Below, in pieces: positions 30,581 through 35,843 of a stretch of DNA of 35,843 nt. Source of the DNA: Streptomyces roseochromogenus subsp. oscitans DS 12.976 (GTDB taxonomy: Bacteria > Actinomycetota > Actinomycetes > Streptomycetales > Streptomycetaceae); the NCBI RefSeq assembly GCF_000497445.1, contig NZ_CM002285.1, forward strand, positions 612,017 to 647,859, read 5' to 3'. The notes below the pieces were generated by a model. The model saw only the letters and a program-made list of their open reading frames with translations. It searched no databases and was not told the DNA's origin. A program made the position numbers and the translations under genes. Each line of letters begins with the position of its first letter. The stretch's first letter is position 1.

Positions 30581-31564
30581 CTAGCCGTCCCGGGCAGCCT
30601 CGGCCCGGTCGTCCGCGGCTCGCACCTCGTCTGCCCTGCCCTCCGTGCGCGTCGCTCCCACCGACGCCAGGGCCACTGCCGCCACCCCCGCCCACTGGGG
30701 CGCGGCGAGGTGCTGGCTCAGGAGGAGCAGGCCGATCAGGGCGCCGATCGCCGGTTCCAGACTGGTGAGGATGCCGAATACGCGGGGCGTGAGCCGGCGC
30801 AGCGCTTCCAGTTGGAAGGTGTACGGCAGGACGCTGGAGAGCAGGGCGACCGCCGTGGCCACGGCGAGGGTGTCCGGGTCCAGAAGGCGGGTGCCCGCCT
30901 GTGTGATGCCGTAGGGAAGGCTGAGCAGTGCGGCCCAGGTGACGGCGAGGGCGAGGCCGCGGCCGTCGGGGACGCGTTCGGCGAGCCGTTTGCCGACCAG
31001 GATGTAGCCTCCCCAGCAACAACCGGCGAGGGTCGCGCATGCGATGCCCGTGGCGTCGAGGGCCGTACCGGAGTGGCTGAGCAGGAGGACTCCGGTCGCG
31101 GCCAGGGCCGCCCAGAGCAGGTCGGGGGCGCGGCGCGAGCCGCACAGGGCGATGGCGAAGGGACCGAGGAACTCCAGGGTGGTGGCGGCGCCCAACGGCA
31201 GCCGGGAGACCGCCTCGTAGTACGCGAGGTGGTGCACGGCGAGCAGGGTGCCGGCGGCGGCCGCGATGCCGAGGGTGACCCGGTCGCCGCGGAGCCGGGG
31301 CCGCCACAGCGCGGTGAGGGCGAGCGCGGCGATGGCCAGCCGCAGGGTCACCACGCCCGCCGGACCCACGGCGGGGTAGAGACGGGTCGTCAGCGCGGCC
31401 CCGCCCTGCAGGCCGAGGATCCCGCCGAGGACGAGCCCCGGGGCCGGCACGGCGCCGAGTCCCCGGCTCAGGGCGAGGGTCGCGCGTGCGCGAGGAGTCA
31501 GGTGCTGACTGATGGTTATCGGGCTCCTTGTGCGACTGCCCCGCAGCCTAGGCGGCGGCCCCAT
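30581..31564 (-). CDS. EamA/RhtA-like drug/metabolite exporter, start uncertain
   Basis: A protein of about 310-330 residues with 10 hydrophobic helices and two EamA repeats; LSSVLPYTFQLEALRRLTPRVFGILTSLEPAIGALIGLLLL is the end of repeat 2, as in RhtA (threonine/homoserine exporter). I list the ATG at 31564, with a TTG at 31573 also in frame. Both are doubtful. TTGATC (31573-31568) and TAGGCT (31550-31545), with a 17-base spacer, look like the promoter, which puts transcription start near 31538, after both codons. A strong AAGGAG follows at 31529-31524, and the only in-frame codons at usable distance are ATA (31519) and ATC (31513). The family call is firm. Confidence 0.9.
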   Translation of the reverse strand: MGPPPRLRGSRTRSPITISQHLTPRARATLALSRGLGAVPAPGLVLGGILGLQGGAALTTRLYPAVGPAGVVTLRLAIAALALTALWRPRLRGDRVTLGIAAAAGTLLAVHHLAYYEAVSRLPLGAATTLEFLGPFAIALCGSRRAPDLLWAALAATGVLLLSHSGTALDATGIACATLAGCCWGGYILVGKRLAERVPDGRGLALAVTWAALLSLPYGITQAGTRLLDPDTLAVATAVALLSSVLPYTFQLEALRRLTPRVFGILTSLEPAIGALIGLLLLSQHLAAPQWAGVAAVALASVGATRTEGRADEVRAADDRAEAARDG

Positions 31565-31573
31565 GATGATCAA
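31545..31573 (-). promoter_or_regulatory. Candidate promoter overlapping the conventional EamA start
   Basis: TTGATC-N17-TAGGCT on the minus strand, followed 15 bases later by AAGGAG (31529-31524). If real, the EamA start codon must lie downstream of about 31538. Confidence 0.45.
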
Positions 31574-31610
31574 CGGTGGGGGCGGGGGGCACGGTGGTCG
31601 GGGTACGGCT

Positions 31611-31622
31611 TAGCGTGCTGTC
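31611..31622 (+). promoter_or_regulatory. Leaderless-type -10 before flavin reductase
   Basis: TAGCGT (31611-31616) ends 6 bases before the ATG at 31623, identical in hexamer and distance to the element before the thioesterase at 1197. No Shine-Dalgarno is present. Confidence 0.5.
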
Positions 31623-32231
31623 ATGCGCGTCGACTACTCCCCCGATTCCATGCCGACCGGTGCCTTCTACCGTCTGCTCACGGCCGTCGTCGTACCCCGG
31701 CCGATCGCCTGGATCTCGACTCTCGCGCCGGACGGTGAAACGGCGAACCTGGCCCCGCACTCGTTCTTCACCGTGGCCTGCACCGCTCCCCCCGTCGTCC
31801 AGTTCACGTCGGTGGGCCGGAAGGACTCGCTGCGCAATGTCGAGGAGACCGGCGAGTTCGTCGTCAACTTCGCCCCGGAGCCGCTCTTCGCCGAGATCAA
31901 CGCGACCGCGACCGACTTCCCGCGCGACCAGGGCGAGTTCGAGGTGGTGGGCATCGAGCGGGAGCCGTCGTCGCGGGTGCGGCCGCCGCGGGTGGCGGCG
32001 TCTCCGGTCGCCCTGGAGTGCACGCTGCACTCGACGCTGCGCCTCGGTGACTCGACGGTGGTGTTCGGCCGGGTCGTGCACGCCGCCGTCCGCGAGGACG
32101 TGCTGATGGACGGCCGGCCCGACATCGGCCGACTGCGGCCGCTGTCCCGGCTGGGCGGGAACGAGTGGGGCACGGTGGGCGAGGTCCGCGAGCTGGCCCG
32201 GGTGCCGTACCGGGACCGGACCCGCGACTGA
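31623..32231 (+). CDS. Flavin reductase family protein (FMN-binding split barrel)
   Basis: A 202-residue protein. The N-terminal AFYRLLTAVVVPRPIAWISTLAPDG and NLAPHSFFTVACTAPPVVQF are the signature of the DIM6/NTAB flavin reductase-like group, and the SLRNVEETGEFVVNF strand-helix follows. Such proteins bind FMN and reduce it with NAD(P)H for a partner monooxygenase, or act alone as flavoprotein oxidoreductases. No monooxygenase is adjacent. It is probably leaderless. A possible stem-loop lies downstream (CGGCACGG 32305-32312 with CCGTGCCG 32348-32355). Confidence 0.92.
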   Translation: MRVDYSPDSMPTGAFYRLLTAVVVPRPIAWISTLAPDGETANLAPHSFFTVACTAPPVVQFTSVGRKDSLRNVEETGEFVVNFAPEPLFAEINATATDFPRDQGEFEVVGIEREPSSRVRPPRVAASPVALECTLHSTLRLGDSTVVFGRVVHAAVREDVLMDGRPDIGRLRPLSRLGGNEWGTVGEVRELARVPYRDRTRD

Positions 32232-32304
32232 GCCGCCCGGCCTCTCCCGCTCCCGCCGCTGAGCCCCACAAGCCCAGGCCGGCACCGGCACGAGGGGCGC
32301 GCCC

Positions 32305-32355
32305 CGGCACGGCACCGGGCGCACGCCGTCGTGCACGCCGGGCCGGGCCGTGCCG
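32305..32355 (+). terminator. Weak stem-loop after flavin reductase
   Basis: 8-bp stem CGGCACGG / CCGTGCCG with a 35-base GC-rich interior that can fold further, 74 bases after the stop. No T-run. The 310-base gap 32232-32541 otherwise holds a 41-codon frame without recognisable similarity and the repeat array below. Confidence 0.35.
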
Positions 32356-32481
32356 AGCAGTTCGCCGAAGTCCCGGCTTTTGGCCTGTTGCCGCTGATCC
32401 CGGTCTACGTCGCCCCGCGGCTGTCGGCGGACACGGCGACGTCTAGTCGGGTGTGACACGCTGTAGGGCGGACGAAACCGG

Positions 32482-32575
32482 GGGCGCGAGCACGGGGCGG
32501 CGCATGAGTACGGGCGGGCGCATGAGCACACTGGGGGGTGTATGAGCACAGGGGGACGCTTGAGCTCAAGGGGTG
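32482..32575. repeat. Five degenerate tandem repeats over the MDMPI-gene start
   Basis: Units of 17-20 bases: GGCGCGAGCACGGGGC, GGCGCATGAGTACGGGCG, GGCGCATGAGCACACTGGGG, GGTGTATGAGCACAGGGGG and ACGCTTGAGCTCAAGGGG. Three of them carry an ATG-AGY-ACN start, so the array has copied the translation start region. The last two units are inside the coding sequence or its start. Confidence 0.6.
32504..32545 (+). CDS. Possible 13-residue leader peptide coupled to the MDMPI gene
   Basis: ATG at 32504 opens MSTGGRMSTLGGV, whose TGA overlaps the downstream ATG (ATGA at 32542). Its first six residues equal the first six of the downstream protein because of the repeat. No clear Shine-Dalgarno. It may be translated and coupled, or may be only a by-product of the repeat. 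Confidence 0.3.
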   Translation: MSTGGRMSTLGGV

Positions 32576-33240
32576 CCGCAGGCCCGGCGCGGGCGCTGCG
32601 TGCGGCGTACGAGGCGGCGTCGGCGGCCGTCGCGGGCCTCGGTGACGAGGAGTCGTGGCTGCCGACCGGCTGTACCGGGTGGGCGGTCCGCGACCTCGTC
32701 TTCCACTGCCTGGGGGACGCCCAGCGGGCTCTGGTGGCCCTGCACACGCCGGCGCGGGAACCGGTGGACCGGGACGCGGTGACGTACTGGCAGGACTGGC
32801 GGCCGGACACCACGGGGGCGGCGAACGGCCGGCGCTGGGTGCGGGTGAACGCCAGCATGTTCCTCGACTTCGGCCAGTTGCGGGGCCTGTATCTGGAGAC
32901 GCTGGCGGCGGCCGTGCACGCGGCGGAAGCCACCGACCCCGCACAGCACGTCGGCACCCAGGGGCATGTGCTGACGGCAGGGGATCTGCTGACCACCCTC
33001 GCCGTGGAGGCGACCGTCCACCACCTCGACCTGACCGTGCGGCTCCCGCACCCACCGGGACCCGCGCCGGAGGGACTGACCGCGGTGCGGGCCACGCTGG
33101 ACGGTCTGCTCGGCCGGCCCGCACTGCCGGAGTGGAGTGACGCGCACTACGCGCGCGTGGGCACCGGCCGGGCCACGCTCACCGAGGCCGAACGGACCGC
33201 GCTGGGCGCGGCGGCGGACCGCTTCCCGCTGTTCGGCTGA
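32542..33240 (+). CDS. Maleylpyruvate isomerase-like, mycothiol-dependent (DinB/MDMPI fold) protein
   Basis: A 232-residue protein with the DinB-like four-helix bundle. The metal triad is readable: H55 in VFHCLGDAQ, and E156 with H160 in LAVEATVHHLDL (E-x3-H), as in mycothiol-dependent maleylpyruvate isomerase. The substrate-side GCTGWAVRDLVFH is also typical. The C-terminal 60 residues form the small MDMPI tail. Such enzymes use mycothiol for isomerisation, detoxification or S-transfer. ATG at 32542 has GGGGGG 3-4 bases upstream. The start lies inside a tandem repeat. Confidence 0.85.
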   Translation: MSTGGRLSSRGAAGPARALRAAYEAASAAVAGLGDEESWLPTGCTGWAVRDLVFHCLGDAQRALVALHTPAREPVDRDAVTYWQDWRPDTTGAANGRRWVRVNASMFLDFGQLRGLYLETLAAAVHAAEATDPAQHVGTQGHVLTAGDLLTTLAVEATVHHLDLTVRLPHPPGPAPEGLTAVRATLDGLLGRPALPEWSDAHYARVGTGRATLTEAERTALGAAADRFPLFG

Positions 33241-33332
33241 GGCACCGGCTCCCGTCCGGGACGGCCGTCAACTCCGGCCGATGTCCAGCCGGTTGACTCC
33301 CCCATGAACGGGCAAAAGGCTGCTCCCACACC

Positions 33333-33372
33333 TTGACCGCAGTTTGGTCCAGACCAATTATGGCCTAGACCA
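33333..33372 (+). promoter_or_regulatory. Chitinase promoter with two DasR-like sites (dre)
   Basis: TGGTCCAGACCA (33345-33356) and TGGCCTAGACCA (33361-33372) match the DasR consensus TGGTCTAGACCA with one change each; centres are 16 bases apart. They overlap a probable promoter TTGACC (33333-33338)-N17-AATTAT (33356-33361). DasR represses chitin and N-acetylglucosamine genes in Streptomyces and is released by glucosamine-6-phosphate (established). Confidence 0.82.
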
Positions 33373-33457
33373 ATAGCCCCGGCCGGGCCGCACAGCGCGC
33401 CATCCCGCACGACACCCGCTCGCACGCCTGTCGTTCGTTCGCTACCGGGAGTACCCG

Positions 33458-35206
33458 ATGACACGTCCGAGACCCGTACGCGCCCTGCTCGCAGGCCTGG
33501 CCACGCTGGCCGCCTCCACAGGGCTCGCCCTGGGGGCCGGAGGCACCGCACACGCGGCGACCTCACTGCCCACGCACGTCTTCGCGCCCTACTTCGAGGC
33601 CTACAACGGCGACAGCCCTGCCGCGCTCTCGCAGGCCTCCGGCGCCAAGTACCTGACCATGGCCTTCCTGCAGGCCGACAAGAAGGGCTCCTGCACCCCG
33701 TACTGGAACGGTGACACCAGCAAGCCCGTCAGCTCCTCGGTCTTCGGCGCCGACTTCACCACCATCCGCTCGCGCGGCGGCGACGTGATCCCCTCCCTCG
33801 GCGGCTACGGTGCCGACAACGCGGGCACCGAGATCGCCGACAGCTGCACGAATGTGGACTCCATCGCCGCGGCCTACGAGAAGATCATCACCACGTACGA
33901 CGTCTCCCGGCTCGACATGGACGTCGAGGACAACTCCCTCACGGACACCGCCGGCATCGACCGCCGCAACCAGGCCATCAAGAAGGTCCAGGACTGGGCC
34001 GCCGCGAACGGGCGCTCGGTGCAGTTCTCGTACACCCTGCCGACCACGACGACCGGGCTCGCCGACAGCGGCCTCGCCGTGCTGCGCAGCGCGAAGAGCG
34101 CGGGCGCCAAGGTCGACGTCGTCAACATCATGACGTTCGACTACTACGACGGCGCCACCCACCACATGGCAACCGACACCGAGACGGCCGCGAGCGGACT
34201 GCACGACCAACTCGCCGCGCTGTACCCGAATCTGTCAGACAGTCAGCTGTGGAACATGGTCGGCGTCACCGAGATGCCCGGTGTGGACGACTACGGCCCG
34301 GCGGAGACGTTCACCACGGCCGACGCGACGACCGTGTACGACTGGGCGGTCTCGAAGGGCATCAACACCCTCTCCTTCTGGGCCCTGCAGCGCGACAACG
34401 GCGGCTGCCCCGGCGGCAGCGCCTCCGACACCTGTTCGGGCATCGCCCAGGACACCTGGTACTTCACCCACACCTTCGCGCCCTTCACCGGCGGTACGAC
34501 GACCCCGCCGGCCAACGACTTCTCGGTGTCCCTGTCCCCCGCCACCGCCTCGGTCGACCCTGGCGCCACCGCGACGGCGACGGTGAGGACGTCCGTGACC
34601 TCCGGCGCCGCCCAGTCCGTCGATCTGGCGGTGAGCGGCGCGCCGAGCGGAGTGACCGCCTCGCTGAGCCCGTCGTCGGTCACCGCGGGCGGCACCTCCA
34701 CACTCACCGTGAAGACCGCCGCCGCCACGACACCCGGCACCTACACCCTGACCGTCACCGGCACGGCGGGCTCGACCCGGCACAGCTCCACGCTCACCCT
34801 GACGGTCAACGGATCCGGCGGCACGGCCACCCTCGCCAACGGCGACTTCGAGACCGGCTCGCTCGCGCCGTGGACCTGCGACACCGGGGCCTCCGTGGTC
34901 TCCTCCCCCGCGCACGGCGGCTCGCACGCGCTGAAGACCGCACCCTCCGACTCACAGCCGGGCCAGTGCGCGCAGACCCTGACGCTGAAGCCCAACGCCT
35001 CCTACACACTGAGCGGTTGGGTGCAGGGCCCGTACGCCTACCTCGGCGTCAGTGGCGGCGCCACGGCCAGTACCTGGACCTCGTCCTCGTCATGGTCGAA
35101 GCTCACGGTGCCGTTCACGACCGGCTCCTCGGGCACGGTCACGGTGTATGTGCACGGCTGGTACGGCCAGGGGGCGGTGTACGCCGACGACCTGAGTGTG
35201 AGCTGA
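33458..35206 (+). CDS. Secreted GH18 chitinase with C-terminal carbohydrate-binding module
   Basis: A 582-residue secreted enzyme. Signal peptide at residues 1-33 (RPVR, hydrophobic core, AHA). The GH18 catalytic domain spans about 36-345: the SLGG substrate strand (IPSLGGYG), catalytic D153-x-D155-x-E157 in RLDMDVEDNS, NIMTFDYYDG and LSFWALQRDNGGC. A Thr/Pro linker leads to an Ig-like domain (about 350-450: DFSVSLSPATASVDPGATAT, then GTYTLTVTGTAG) and a CBM4/9-like lectin domain (about 455-582: NGDFETGSLAPW, then VYVHGWYGQGAVYADDLSVS). It hydrolyses chitin outside the cell. GGGAG lies 6 bases before the ATG. Two DasR-like sites control it and a stem-loop ends it. Confidence 0.93.
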   Translation: MTRPRPVRALLAGLATLAASTGLALGAGGTAHAATSLPTHVFAPYFEAYNGDSPAALSQASGAKYLTMAFLQADKKGSCTPYWNGDTSKPVSSSVFGADFTTIRSRGGDVIPSLGGYGADNAGTEIADSCTNVDSIAAAYEKIITTYDVSRLDMDVEDNSLTDTAGIDRRNQAIKKVQDWAAANGRSVQFSYTLPTTTTGLADSGLAVLRSAKSAGAKVDVVNIMTFDYYDGATHHMATDTETAASGLHDQLAALYPNLSDSQLWNMVGVTEMPGVDDYGPAETFTTADATTVYDWAVSKGINTLSFWALQRDNGGCPGGSASDTCSGIAQDTWYFTHTFAPFTGGTTTPPANDFSVSLSPATASVDPGATATATVRTSVTSGAAQSVDLAVSGAPSGVTASLSPSSVTAGGTSTLTVKTAAATTPGTYTLTVTGTAGSTRHSSTLTLTVNGSGGTATLANGDFETGSLAPWTCDTGASVVSSPAHGGSHALKTAPSDSQPGQCAQTLTLKPNASYTLSGWVQGPYAYLGVSGGATASTWTSSSSWSKLTVPFTTGSSGTVTVYVHGWYGQGAVYADDLSVS

Positions 35207-35241
35207 GACTGCCTGATCCTGATCCGACCCACCGCTCCGCC

Positions 35242-35272
35242 CGGCCCCGCTCGGTGATCACCGGCGGGGCCG
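35242..35272 (+). terminator. Stem-loop after chitinase
   Basis: CGGCCCCGC / GCGGGGCCG (9 bp) enclosing the palindrome CGGTGATCACCG, 35 bases after the chitinase stop. Very stable, without a T-run. Confidence 0.7.
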
Positions 35273-35385
35273 ATCCATGCCCCCGCTGGCCCCCCGGCTG
35301 CCCGATCCGGCGGCTCGGAGCCGTCTTCCATAGGCTGAAGGGACCCTCAGCGACTCCGAGGGGGCCGCGCAGACAGGAGACGGTC

Positions 35386-35843
35386 GTGATCGAACTGGCC
35401 GCGGCGTTCGCCGTCGCGGGAGCGGCGAGCAACGCCGTGGGCACCGCCTTCCAGCGCAAGGCCGCGTCCGCCAGCAGCCGCGGCGGGCTCCGGCTGCTCG
35501 CCGAGCTGGTGCGCCGGCCGCTCTGGGCGATCGGGATGTGCGGGGTCGTCTGCGCCGCGCTGTTCCAGAGCCTGGCCCTGGTCAACGGGCCGCTCGCGCT
35601 GGTCCAGCCGCTGTTCATCCTGGAGCTGCCCTTCGCGCTGCTTGTCGCCGCCCCGCTGATGCACAGGCGGCTGCCTCGCTCGGGCTGGTGGGGTGTCGGC
35701 GGCTGTGTGCTGGGCCTGGCGGTGCTCCTGATCGCCGCCGCCCCGCACGGAGCCGTGCACCACGCCCCGCTCACCCGCTGGATCCCGGCCCTGTGCCTGT
35801 GCCTCGGCGGGATGGCCGCGGCCGTACTGCTGGCCGGCCGGGG
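35386..35843 (+). CDS. DMT-superfamily (EamA/NIPA-like) membrane protein, 3'-truncated by window edge
   Basis: GTG at 35386, with AGGAGA 6 bases before it, opens a frame with no stop to the window end (152 codons visible). The protein starts IELAAAFAVAGAASNAVGTAFQRKAA and has hydrophobic segments LWAIGMCGVVCAALFQSLAL, LALVQPLFILELPFALLVAA and GVGGCVLGLAVLLIAAA. This layout matches DMT transporters of the NIPA/multidrug type common in Streptomyces. The substrate is unknown. It lies 179 bases after the chitinase, separated by a terminator, so it is probably independent. Confidence 0.82.
   Translation, partial: MIELAAAFAVAGAASNAVGTAFQRKAASASSRGGLRLLAELVRRPLWAIGMCGVVCAALFQSLALVNGPLALVQPLFILELPFALLVAAPLMHRRLPRSGWWGVGGCVLGLAVLLIAAAPHGAVHHAPLTRWIPALCLCLGGMAAAVLLAGR

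Noticed and set aside
32331..32456. 41-codon GTG frame with a hydrophobic stretch (AFGLLPLIPVYVAPRLSA)
   Set aside because: No ribosome binding site, no recognised family and overlap with a stem-loop; could be a relic but cannot be supported.
1..35843. A biosynthetic gene cluster, prophage or integrative element
   Set aside because: No synthase, integrase, transposase, att-like duplication or tRNA border was seen; the many reductases and regulators are in separate small units.

Overview
The window is a high-GC, gene-dense stretch of an actinobacterial chromosome, almost certainly Streptomyces. The grounds are the extreme third-position GC, many GTG and TTG starts, a DUF574-type SAM methyltransferase, a mycothiol-type DinB/MDMPI protein, and a secreted GH18 chitinase whose promoter carries two DasR-like palindromes. 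No insertion sequence, phage, CRISPR array, tRNA or rRNA was seen. The content is mostly small regulator-plus-target units rather than one large cluster.

Layout. 1-2000: 3' end of a moeA-like gene, a hotdog thioesterase and a degenerate Nudix protein. 2100-7000: a divergent four-gene unit (lipid kinase and alkyl-DHAP-synthase-like flavoprotein on minus; TetR regulator and GlpD on plus) that matches from memory the glpD1/Rv2250c/Rv2251/Rv2252 locus of Mycobacterium tuberculosis. 7200-13200: a WGR/beta-propeller protein, a TetR-SDR divergent pair, an ABC-F ATPase with an attenuator-like leader, and a threonine/serine dehydratase. 13400-16500: an aldo/keto reductase, an SDR under two TetR-type palindromes, and a QueG/RdhA-like iron-sulfur protein. 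17000-22700: the DUF574 methyltransferase, then an NCS2 permease, an amidohydrolase and a TauE exporter, followed by a convergent LacI regulator. A perfect 18-bp palindrome with a central CG lies at the permease promoter. 22870-23530: a decayed serine hydrolase. 23650-28000: a GCS2-family ligase, an S41 protease lacking its nucleophile region, a SnoaL-like protein, and an HxlR-azoreductase divergent pair. 28000-33200: AzlCD with a divergent Lrp regulator, a two-hotdog thioesterase, an EamA exporter, a flavin reductase and an MDMPI-type protein. 33400-35843: the chitinase and the 5' part of a DMT/NIPA-like membrane protein that runs off the window.

Regulation is the richest layer. Six genes have a TAnnnT hexamer 6-7 bases before the start codon and no convincing Shine-Dalgarno sequence, so leaderless transcription is likely. 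The less ordinary signals are the ABC-F leader with mutually exclusive hairpins and a 7-codon uORF, a tandem repeat that has copied the translation start of the MDMPI gene, an EamA gene whose likely promoter lies over its only standard start codons, and the conserved ether-lipid-like module. All identifications are by reading motifs; no database search was run.
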